Assembly: GCF_000003815.2 (NCBI RefSeq)
Contig: NC_049993.1
Location: 9,378,307-9,442,306, forward strand
Source: Branchiostoma floridae
Lineage: Eukaryota > Chordata > Leptocardii > Amphioxiformes > Branchiostomatidae
Direction of reading: 5' to 3'
Length of the DNA: 64,000 nt
Part shown: piece after piece, positions 1 to 10,500 of the stretch
Layout: the number at the start of each line of letters is the position of its first letter
Numbering within the stretch: the stretch's first letter is position 1
Program-made: the position numbers and the translations under genes
The notes under the pieces: model-generated
Database searches by the model: none
What the model saw: only the letters and a program-made list of their open reading frames with translations
Told to the model about the DNA's origin: nothing

Positions 1-300
1 TGCAACTTTGGACTTTATTTGCATACTTAATGAGTAAGATCTATATTTACAGTGTTTTCCTTTATAGCACTCTAGTACATAAAACGTGTAGTTTGTAGCA
101 GGTGGGGTATTAGCAGATGCCATTTATGCAAACAACTCCATAATTTGCATAATCAATGTGAAAGTGTCATAATTATTCTAAGTACAAGTAGTAAATGATT
201 GGATTGTAAGCATTGTGACCTGTGTAATTTGTTAAATGTGTACATATCCAGAAATGAATTATGCAGATGTGCAAGTCATTTACATAATCAGAATATTTCA
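1..300. repeat. AT-rich tandem repeat, about 126-bp period
   Basis: The motif TTATTTGCAT/TAATTTGCAT/TCATTTACAT recurs near 15, 141 and 276, each copy embedded in similar AT-rich sequence. The same motif and spacing recur at 2935-4140 and 12440-12735, so this is one dispersed repeat family. From about 300 to 565 I see only intron-like sequence leading to a splice acceptor. Confidence 0.6.
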
Positions 301-565
301 TGGAGGTTTGAGGTCTCCGAACTCTTTTTCTGTACAGTGCGTGGCTATAGCACTACCGTGAACTCAACACCACCGCGAACACCCCATTTTCTTCTCCCTG
401 TCGTGATATTTCTGTGAACTCAAATCACTGTCATCTTAAATGCATTTTCAGTGCGTCTTCAAGTTTTGTGTTGGTTAGCAACTGGAAGAATACAGATATG
501 CCACCACGACTTTATTTCTTGCATAATCAGGAAGCCATAATATCAATCACTATTCCTGCGTGCAG

Positions 566-1038
566 GTACTTTGAGAGTATCTGTGAAAGCTGGAGGTGCC
601 ACGACTGAGATCTGGAGCAGATCTGGTAACCAAGGTAACCAGTGGTTCAGCGTCGCTGTGAGCATTCCGGTCACCGGAAGTTACCAGGTCATCTTTGAAG
701 GGGTCAGAGGCCTCACGTTTGCTGACATTGCAATAGATGACGTCAGTATCCTACAAGGAGCTTGCCCGGGTGAGACGAGTCTTTTAATCTGGAGAAAGAT
801 TTTACAAGAGCGTAATGATGTGATTTTTAGAACGTAATGAATGTGTGCTGTATAGATGGTAGGAAGCCTGTTCACCAATCAGGTTTGCTATGTTCTTTTT
901 ATGGCGCAGATGTAGATCAATGTCTTCGGAGAGAAGGCAGGGGACCATGTGACCAGATCTGCACCAACACTGTGGGAGGTTTCTCCTGTTCCTGTAATGC
1001 TGGGTTTACTCTTCAACAGGACAACCTCACCTGCAATG
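566..1038 (+). CDS. Gene 0 fragment: last MAM exon plus calcium-binding EGF exon of an upstream receptor paralogue
   Basis: Two exons have good splice sites and phase 1 at both ends. Exon 566-769 (68 codons) is the C-terminal third of a MAM domain; it ends in the IAIDDVSIL...ACPG signature and is nearly identical to MAM exon 3 of genes 1 and 2. Exon 910-1038 (43 codons) is a cbEGF starting DVDQC with six cysteines, closest to the EGF exon of gene 2 at 24306-24434. No further exon of this gene is seen downstream before a possible LTR and a decayed EGF exon. It is either the truncated 3' part of a gene that starts left of the window or, less likely, the upstream part of gene 1. Reading frames are open, but there is no start, membrane anchor or stop. 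Confidence 0.6.
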
Positions 1039-1204
1039 GTAAGATTATCAGTTGCCGTTGTATAAGCGTTTTGTATTTTTTGTATATTCCTTGTGGATAG
1101 TGGTACCGGTAAGACGAACAATGCTTGAAATACGAGAAGGGGTCGGTCAGGATTTCGTGACATCTATTGTTTCCTAGACATGGCAGTTGTAGCAAGTCTC
1201 ATTA

Positions 1205-1600
1205 TTACGTTGGGCGGTCCAGGGGTCACGTGGTGAGAGCACGTGACCGTGGGCGCGCCCTGACGTCAACTTGGCCACGCCCCGCCTCGCTCGCTTAAGC
1301 TCCGCCTCCAATTAAAGATATATAATGCGGACTACGGCGCTAGAAACCAAGAACTTCAGAAGCAGACTCAGAGAGACAACCTTCCGCCGCCGTAGTTACG
1401 TAACCGGTTAGTTAGTATCATCCGCCCGCATCTGTCCAGGTATCTTATCTTGTATCATTTGTATTAAGCTAGTCTATATCGTTACATCCGTTCACTTGCC
1501 TAAAATGTATACGATCGGTCGTAGTAATAAAGATCACATCAAACTGTACGCTGAACCCTGGTCCTTGGCCTTCTTGTGAGAGAGTATAGTATAGACGTGC
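1205..1600 (+). mobile_element. Possible solo LTR (alternatively a promoter-like block)
   Basis: The compact block has two CACGTG motifs (1227, 1240), GC-box-like CCACGCCCCGCC, a TATA-like GATATATAAT at about 1317 and an AATAAA at 1526 followed by about 50 bp. This U3-R-U5-like order is what a retroelement LTR shows. I could not define TG/CA ends or a target-site duplication, so the limits are approximate. The alternative is a genuine promoter for gene 1, whose first exon is missing from view, but the poly(A) signal about 200 bp after the TATA box favours an LTR. Confidence 0.4.
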
Positions 1601-1683
1601 CATATTGACGTATAGATAAATGTCCAAGTGCTACCACTAGACTCAGATGTTACACAGTTCATGAACTTCCGATCATGACGTAG

Positions 1684-1775
1684 ACTTGAATGAGTGCATG
1701 TCAAACGGAGGCCGGGGACCATGTTATTATACCTGTACCAACATGAATGGAAGTTACAACGGCTCATCATGTAAT
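1684..1775 (+). pseudogene. Decayed cbEGF exon
   Basis: The sequence is close to the EGF exon of gene 1 at 8825-8953, including the intron end just before it (TTCCGATCATGA.GTAG). It reads D-L-N-E-C-M-S-N-G-G-R-G-P-C and then loses roughly 36 bases, so only four cysteines remain of six. It is an exon relic, probably left by unequal exchange within the cluster. Confidence 0.6.
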
Positions 1776-2617
1776 GTACGTAATCGTTCTAATTCCTATG
1801 AGACAGGGACGACTTTCATTGAATTACGTATTTGCACAGGAAGCTAAACAGGTATTATTGGCGACGCCTGATGGGCTAGCCTCATAGTATAGTGTGCGAC
1901 CGTTTGCAAAGAATTCCAAAAACTGTACAGGCATGTCAGGAATTTTTTTCCGCGCATCATGCCGCGCATCATGCTGGACTGAACCATTACCTCCACGGGT
2001 AAGCTTTCCAGTCGCAGGGCACATCCCGATATACGTGTGCACAGCAGTGTAATCTCGCGAGGCGATTTTCGATTGATCGCCGTGCAAAATTGAGAAAAGC
2101 CTAGGACTTCAGACGTACCAGAACTGTAGTGTGTAGTATGATGGTCATGGAAATGTAAACATATGGAACAGGGGATAAAAGGTTGTTGAAATATGTTCCT
2201 CGGAAAATGACCCGTGAGTCGTGGAAATCACTTCCGGGTTCGGAAAGTTTGGTGGGCTTCTTCACCCTTGATATCTTTGTTTCAAAAATGCAAACCGATG
2301 TGTGAAACAAGCATTGTTTTGAGCTTAAATGATGTATAACATGTGGGGTTGTGAGATAGCGATGTGATAGCTACCTTCGCCATTAACGTTATATTTTGGG
2401 TACCGTTTGTATATGTGTGTGTTTGTAGAAGACCACCATAACTCGAGAACGCCTGGGTGGATTGTGTTGATATTCGGTATGTGGGTAGGTCTTGTTGAGA
2501 CCTGGAAACGATTAGATCTTGGGTCCCCTAGCGGCCTGTTACGATACTGCAGCAGAACTTCCTGGTTTGATATCTCGAGTTCTGGACATGCTGCGGCTAT
2601 GAATTTTAAGTGGTAGA

Positions 2618-2931
2618 CAGCTCTTGATGCCGTGTGTAAGTGGTATAGGTTTTGGGCCCCTAGCGGCTTGTTTTGGAACTGCAGGACAGGTTTAGTGTCA
2701 GACTTTGAAAGCGAATAACTCAAGAAGGGGTTGACGGATTGTTATGATTTTTAGTATGTGGATAGGTTACGTAACAGCCCTTGATGCCGTGTGTAAGTGG
2801 TATAGGTTTTGGGCCCCTAGCGGCTTGTTTTGGAACTGCAGGGCAGGTTTAGTGTCAGACTTTGAAAGGGAATAACTCAAGAAGGGGTTGACGGATTGTT
2901 ATGATTTTTAGTATGTGGATAGGTTACGTAA
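2618..2931 (+). repeat. Direct tandem duplication of a 157-bp unit
   Basis: Copy 1 is 2618-2774 and copy 2 is 2775-2931; they differ at only a few positions. Each contains GGGCCCCTAGCGGCTTG and GAATAACTCAAGAAGG. Diverged relatives lie just upstream (about 2500-2580), at 6110-6240, and in reverse orientation at 12736-12900. In each place the unit abuts the AT-rich tandem repeat, so the two appear to belong to one composite repeat. Confidence 0.8.
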
Positions 2932-2934
2932 TGC

Positions 2935-4140
2935 TTCATATAATTCCATATCGATTATGCAGATTGGAAGCTAATTTGCATAATAAATTCGGAAATCGTC
3001 TTAACATGCTCAGTTCAATTATAGGACCATTGCAACATGTGACCTTTTCAACTGAGAAAGAGAATATTGATAGATATATATTTTGCAAAATAAAGACCTA
3101 ATTTGCATTATTAATGAGAATGCTTTCATGTCATTGTGGTAAATGACGGGAACTTCGAACTTGTAGCATTTGGAAGTTATGTACAGGTGAACATCATTAA
3201 ACATTAATTATGCAGTTGGGGGTCCTAATCTGCATAAATGATCAGAAAAAGCGACAAAAGCCTCCTTTCTTTACATATATTGCGCACGTCTGTTCGGTGG
3301 AGGAGATGATCAAGTTATATAATTTACGCAAATGAGAGCCTTATTTGCATGATTAATGACAAACTGAATTAATACAGCAGTTGTAAAAGATCGAATCATT
3401 TGGCGAAGGTATGGGGTCGTTGAACTCTAGTTCAACATGTCTGACTTGCTCTAAGTGGTGCGCCGCATCCGGACCATGAAAAACGGCCGTATCTAGAGGC
3501 GTACGTGCGCGTATGACTCTACATCAGTTATCAATTTATAGCCGCGTAATAGGGTACTCAGTCAAACATATAGCATATGTAATTTAGAAATAGAGAAATA
3601 TAGATAGACATAAAATAATACAAATTGTTATCTAACTTGAAAGTTCATCTGTGTTGGTATAAGTCATTCTTGAAATAGTTGAACTGTAATTTCCAACACC
3701 AAAATTGGACTCACCCAAATTTTCGACTGTACAGCATCAGTCTTTGTCAAGGAATGAACAATGTTGTACAGTTGAAAATTTGGGTGAGTCCAATTTTGGT
3801 GTTGGAAATTACAGTTCAACTATTTCAAGAAATTGTTATCTAATTTGCATTATCATTGAGAAATTGTTATAATATCAAAGTGGTTAATGATTATTATTTC
3901 ATTCTTGCAACATTTGGCAACTACGATATTTGAACGTAATCAGACATACATCAAGTAAATTAGGGTCTCATTTACATAAATTATTAGAAAATACTACAAT
4001 AGCTTTCTTTGCTAAGACTTTGATATTTCTAGCATATTGTTATTTAGCTAGAGAAGATGATCAACTGATATGATTTATGTAAATGAGGTTATGATTTGTA
4101 AAATTGATGAGAAGCATTTACATTATTAGTTCACCCTTCA
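2935..4140. repeat. AT-rich tandem array, about 126-bp period, interrupted by an insertion
   Basis: The TAATTTGCAT-like motif recurs at about 2972, 3099, 3226, 3341, 3841, 3968 and 4089, with spacing of 115-127 bp apart from the jump between 3341 and 3841. A 196-bp Penelope-type fold-back (3634-3829) lies within that gap. No coding exon is supported here. Confidence 0.65.
3634..3829 (+). mobile_element. Miniature Penelope-type fold-back insertion
   Basis: A near-perfect hairpin: the left arm begins CTTGAAATAGTTGAACTG and the right arm ends with its complement, with arms of about 90 bp or less. A 12-bp direct duplication, AAATTGTTATCT, flanks the element (3622-3633 and 3830-3841). Both ends are identical in kind to the larger element at 37563-38452, including the extra unpaired segment of about 35 bp at the left end. 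It carries no coding sequence and appears to be an internally deleted derivative. Confidence 0.8.
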
Positions 4141-4313
4141 CTCACAAGAGAATCCCTTTTGACAGCAATGCTCTCTAAACATTAATCGCCAGGCGAATGG
4201 AATACGACTATTTAAACCCATTAAAAACAACAATCCTTAATATTTATAAACAATAAAACCGTCGCCATGGCAATAATTTTAATTGCCACACTTTTTCTCA
4301 ATCCGTTCTTCAG

Positions 4314-4580
4314 AAGCGAGGACGTCCTGGTTTGACTTTTACGACGAAAAAGTGTTGAGCGGCCACAACATTGAGCGGATAGAGGGCATTAACGTGGAGG
4401 AGTGCGCTGGACGATGTTTAGTGGGAACCTCTACTGTTCCGTCTGGATCGTGTCGGTCGTTTGATTATGACCACCAAGGCGGCGGTGCCTGTGTCCTGAG
4501 TACAGCAAACAAGGACACATCTGGAGTAGTATTGTCTGATAGTGACCCACCGTCGCGACTTGACTACTACCACAAAAGAG
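4314..4580 (+). CDS. Gene 1 PAN/apple-like exon
   Basis: 89 codons, phase 1 to 1. The pattern [25 protein letters not shown] and ACVLS gives the spaced cysteines and the C-x-S-F-x-Y/x-D core expected of PAN/apple domains, which bind protein or carbohydrate. It closely matches the gene 2 exon 19364-19633. Confidence 0.75.
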
Positions 4581-7500
4581 GTAATCTAAAAGAAGTTTCC
4601 TTCTAGTTTGCTTATCTGAACATTACTCTTTATGCGATAGATAGACAGTACACAAAGGTCCTAGAGATGTTGCTATCTAGAATACCTGTGTTTCATGATC
4701 AAACTCATCAAATAGGGCAGTTTGAGACTTTTCAAACGACACAAAGGTTGCATGTACATCTAATGTTACTACCTTTGTTTAAGCCATGTCAATGCACAAG
4801 AAATATCAAGAAACATACTGCTACCACTTTCATGTAGCATATTTGGTAAAGCTTCAATATGAACTTGTTTCCTTATAAGTCGGACTTGTCACATGAAATG
4901 TATATCGACCCTGCACCGGCTTCTTCTTCTTTCATACTGCCTAGCCTCAATTTTTTGAGATTATTGGCAGACTACGCATGGGTTAAATACAATACAAGTG
5001 ACCGGTAGAAATAGACATGGGAAAATGAAGGAAAAATGCTATGGGAAATGAAAACAAACTGGTTTTCTGTGTGCAAAAGATAGGACAGGTTAATTAAGTG
5101 GGTTAATAGAACACATATTTACATATATACAAGACGTGTGGGGGTGGCTCAATGCAGTAGGGTTCTCCCCAGCTCAGTTTTGAACTGGGAGAGAGACCCC
5201 GCCTCCGCCACACTAGGCTCAAGTTCATTCCACTCTATGATGGTACGAGGGAAGAACGAGAGCCTGTAGTAGTTGTTCCTGCTCGCGATGGCCTGTTATG
5301 GTCTTGGATGTAACCGATCATTCAAACTCTGAGCATAGTTTGAGAATATAAAGAGCGGGCACCATACTATTCATCGGCAGGGTTTGGAACAAGTGGTCTC
5401 CTTGGGTGTTAGTGTGTATGAGTATAACAGATAGCAATCGTGTGCATCCAGATATATCGCAGTGTGATGTGACAAGTTCCTGGTGCCGCTAGCAAGATGA
5501 TATCATAGAACGTTGCACACATCTTGTCCAGCGTATTTTGTAACCCTCATGTTAACTGTGTCCCTCATAGACAGCCCCTACTCCTGTGATTTCGAGACAG
5601 CCAACCTGTGTCAGTACACACAGGACAGGACAGACGACTTTGACTGGACTCGTGACTCTGGTGGTACTCCTTCAGGTTTCACCGGTCCAACAGGTGACCA
5701 CACCACTGGTACCAGCTCAGGTATTGTTGTCATACTTTTTTCACTCTGGAGGTTACGTGGGTTATATCTAAAGAACCGCTGGATCGTTTTTGGTAGGTGG
5801 GTAGGTGGGGCAATGGTGACGGTGTAGGTCGAATTTGGGCCACCAATTGGCCGACCTTGGTACTACAGCAGCACGTCTTGTATTACTAGTATGTCTTTGC
5901 ACCTGGACTTGCAGTGGTGTTGATTTTTATGTGGTGAGCAGGTTTGTAGTGGATGCTTATTTGGTGTTAACTTCGGCCTTCTAGCTGTTTGATGTGGATC
6001 TGCAGGGTTCGTTTTTTGTGGATGCTTGTGTGTTCGGCGAATATCTTAAGAACATTAGCGATGGTTTTGAGGTATTAGGTCTTTCTTGTGCTCTGGAAGA
6101 AGTTACATTAGTTGTGACCCCTTAGCGGCTAGTTTTGGAATTGCAGGGGCATTTTTCTACAAAAAACTTCCGAGGAGGATAACTCAAGATAGGAATAATA
6201 GAGTGTCGTGGTTTTTGGTATGTAGGTAGCTTAAACAAAGATGTAAGTAGTAATAAGGGGGAACCAGACGCATTCATGCAAATGAGATGCAAATTTCTTC
6301 ATGGTATGGAATTGGTTTATGCATAACTAAGAATTAATCTATTCATAACTGAGCATTAATCCATAATCAAGAATCATTCATGATAGTCAACTTTTTTATG
6401 AACTGAGAAATGAAACGTAAGAGCCTTTTTGGTAAACTGACAACAGAACTGTCGAAGGTAATTCACCCTGAGGAGCAACATTCATTGTAAAAATAAAACT
6501 CAGTACTATTTCCATCTTTGTCCTTTCATTGACAATTGGCCATGTTCCCTGCCAAAACCCCACCATCACAAAAACCCCACCAACCTATATGCAAACACTC
6601 TGTATATTTCATGACGGTATGAGATCTACGAACTCTTGTTGTTTTTATTGATCTCTTTCAGTGTTATCAGTCGTATCCGCCCAGTTTCGACCTTATGAGA
6701 AAATGTAAATTCAGAACCACCAAACAAAATAGATAGGACATAATAACTCTAGCCACGTTATACAGGCCAATACATGTACATCGAAGCATCGGGACGACAA
6801 CAGGGAGATGTCGCCCGTCTCACATCCCCAACTTATCTTTTGTATCGCGGCAGTCAGTGTCTTCTGTTCTGGACACACATGAATGGATATGGCACAGGTA
6901 ATGATCTAAGAAAAAAATATTGCCTACGTTGTTGGAATATCACGGCAGTTGAATTCAATGCAATTTGTTCGGATTTTGATGTTGGTCATTGTGCTTTTCA
7001 CAACCAGTTGAAAGGTATTAACTCTTTTCTGACGTTCGAGCCATCATTGTCGATGTATACAAAAGACCTGTCCATAACCTAAAAGGAATGTGAGTACTTG
7101 ACTAATCGGACATTAAATGATCTGAGATCGGACTGAGACAGAAAGATTGGTACATGTATAGGAAATATTAGCCTAAAGTTTTTACAAGATACACTGTAAT
7201 TCCAGAAATATTTGCAGTAGTATTGTGTTCGCGATTTTCGCGGCCAGTGACCACAATTTTCTCCTGTCTTCTTAGCACTTCCCATGTCTAAACGCTATTT
7301 TACGTGATGTACATTCTCCAGTATAATGATATATTGGAGGCACCTGTTACGGTGAAGACGCATGGATACTAACAAAGTACATTTTCTCGTTACCCTGAAT
7401 TTACTGTGAACTTACATATGCATGCATTTTCAGTGCATCATCAAGTTTCGTGTTGATTGACAACTGGAAGAATACAAATATGCCACCATGACTTTTGTTT

Positions 7501-10500
7501 CTGCCTGACCAGGAAGACATAATCTGAATCACTATTCCCACGTCCAGGTACTTTGAGAGTATCTGTGAAAGCTGGAGGTGCCACGTCTGAGATCTGGAGC
7601 AGATCTCGTAACCAAGGTAACCAGTGGTTCAGCGTCGCTGTGAGCATTCCGGTCACCGGAAGTTATCAGGTCATCTTTGAAGCGGTCATAGGAAGTTATT
7701 TCGAGGGTGACATTGCAATTGATGACGTCAGTATCCTGCGAGAAGCCTGTCCAGGTAATGCATGTTGTTTTTAAATCTTACTTAACGTTTGCAATCACTT
7801 ACCTACTTCTATTCCACAAACTTGAATATCATCGGTGAATCTCCTACATGTGGACACAGGTAGACAAACAGAACTTAAGTCTTCTCACAAAGGCAAATCC
7901 ACATGTGTACACATGTTACATTTGGTTGTGTCTCTAGTTGCTATTTCAGGAGTACAATGTCCGGCACTCGCAGTTCCAGACAACGGCGTGCTGAATGGCG
8001 GGAACTCCTATCAGGACGTGGTCCAGTTTACCTGTAACCATGGATACCAGCTGATAGGAGATTCCAGTCGGACGTGCCAGGCTGACGGGACATGGACTGG
8101 AGCGGCCCCGACATGCATCGGTAACACCAATAGCTTAACGTACTTGGGCGAGCAAAGAAGTTAGATTTGTGTTGTTGACTGTTCCACCGTGTCAAAATGT
8201 ATGCCCAGGGTACAATATCCATGTGTTTGTTATATGTTTATCTCTAGTCGACATTTTGTTTTACATGTCAGGAGTACAATGTCCGGCACTCGCAGTTCCA
8301 GACAACGGCGTGCTGAATGGCGGGAACTCCTATCAGGACGTGGTCCAGTTTACCTGTAACCATGGATACCAGCTGATAGGAGATTCCAGCCGGACGTGCC
8401 AGGCTGACGGGACATGGAGTGGAGCAGACCCGACATGCATCGGTAAGACAGAAACCTATCGTACTTGGGCTAGCAGAGGAGCTGAATATGTCTTGTTGAT
8501 TGTTTCACCGTGTTAAAATGTGTATGTGCGGGGTACGATTTACAAAATATGTGAATATGAGCTTAGTTTTTCCTGTTAGTTCTCTTTAAAAGGCCCAAAG
8601 AACCTAATGACCTCCGTGGCAAGAATTCTTTCCTTTTCCGCAATTATTGTACACATTATAGACAAGCTGTGACTAGAGTTAACAAGTCACTTTCTAATAT
8701 CCAGGTGCTGCGATATCATGTTTGTATCCTATGAATCGTTGTATTTTCAGGGCTGAGAATTGTAACATTAGAAAGAGCCTGTAAGTATCCCCTGACCTGT
8801 GTTTATCTTCCGATCATGATGTAGACGTGAACGAGTGCAACCCAAACGGAGGCCGGGGACCATGTGCTCACACCTGCACCAACACTGTTGGAAGTTACAC
8901 CTGCACATGCAACAATGGCCACAGTCTCGGCTCCGATGGACATACGTGTGACCGTAAGAACAATCATTTAACCGATCCCTCATTTATCTAACTCATGGTG
9001 GTTACAAAGATGCTAACATGCAGCTACCTGGTAGCACAAACAATAGCTACATGTGTAAAATATATCCCTATTAGAGAAATAAGGAAGATACATTACCATC
9101 CATCTGTTGTCATTTAAAAAAATTGATATCAAAAGTAATTGAAGGGGAAAAAAGAATCTGACATTAGTATTGATTGAATTTATGCTCATAACAAAGGCAT
9201 TTGTAAAGGTGTTCCAAAATCGATTTGATAAAAGTCTAAAAAAAAGATAAGAAAGTGAAAACCGTTTGTGCCATTTTCTTTTACATTTCAGAGGTACAAT
9301 GTCCGACACTCACAGCTCCAGAGAACGGTGCCGTGAATGGCGGGAACTCCTATCAGGACGTGGTCCAGTTTACATGTAACCATGGATACCAGCTGATAGG
9401 AGATTCCAGCCGGACGTGCCAGGCTGACGGGACCTGGACTGGGGCAGACCCGACATGCATCGGTAACACTACTATACTTAACCTACCTGAGCTAGCAGAG
9501 GAGCTGGATATGGCTTGTTGCTTGTTTCACCGCGTCAAAGTGTGTATGTCCAGGGTACAATGTCCAAGTGTTTGTTATTCATATCTCTAGTTGACATTTT
9601 GTTTTGCATTTCAGGAGTACAATGTCCGGCATTCACAGCTCCAGAGAACGGTGCCGTGAATGGCGGGAACTCCTATCAGGACGTGGTCCAGTTTACATGT
9701 AACCATGGATACCAGCTGATAGGAGATTCCAGCCGGACGTGCCAGGCTGACGGGACATGGACTGGAGCGGACCCAACATGCATCGGTAACACTGATAACT
9801 TGACGTACTTGAGCTAGCAGAGGAGCTGTATATATCTTGTTGATCGGTTCACAGTGTTAAAATTTGTATGTGCAAGGTACAATGTACAAAATATGTGGAC
9901 ATGAGCTTAGGTTTTCCTGTTAGTTCTCTTTTAAAGGCACACAAAACCTAACGTATATGAGCTCCTTGTCAATAATTCTTTCCTTTTCCGCTGCGACAGC
10001 TATTGTGGATATTATAGACAAGCTGTCACTGATGTTAACTAGTCGTTTCCTAATATCCAGGTGCTGCGATATCATGTTTGTATCCTATAAATCATTGTAA
10101 TTTCTCAGGACTGAGAATTGTAACAGGAGATGGAGCCTGACCTGTGCTTATCTTCCGATCACGATGCAGACGTGAACGAGTGCAGCCCAAACAACGGCCG
10201 GGGACCATGTGAGCACACCTGCACCAACACTGTTGGAGGTTACACCTGCACATGCAACAGTGGATACAGGCTCAACTCCGATGGACATGGGTGTGACCGT
10301 ATACGTAAGAACAATTAGTTAACGGATCTCTCACTTATCTAACTCATGGTGGTTACAAAGACGCTAACATTCAGCTGCCAGGTAGCACAAACAAGAGCCT
10401 CATGTGTAGGATATATCCCTAATATCGAACTGAGGAAGATACTTTGCCATCCCATATCTGTTCTCATTTCGAAAACTTAATGTCACAAATAATAGAAAAA

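Noticed and set aside
4267-4313. ATG GCA ATA ATT TTA ATT as a signal peptide for gene 1
   Set aside because: It is hydrophobic and lies just before the PAN exon, but it is out of frame with that exon, and the sequence ends in a normal splice acceptor.
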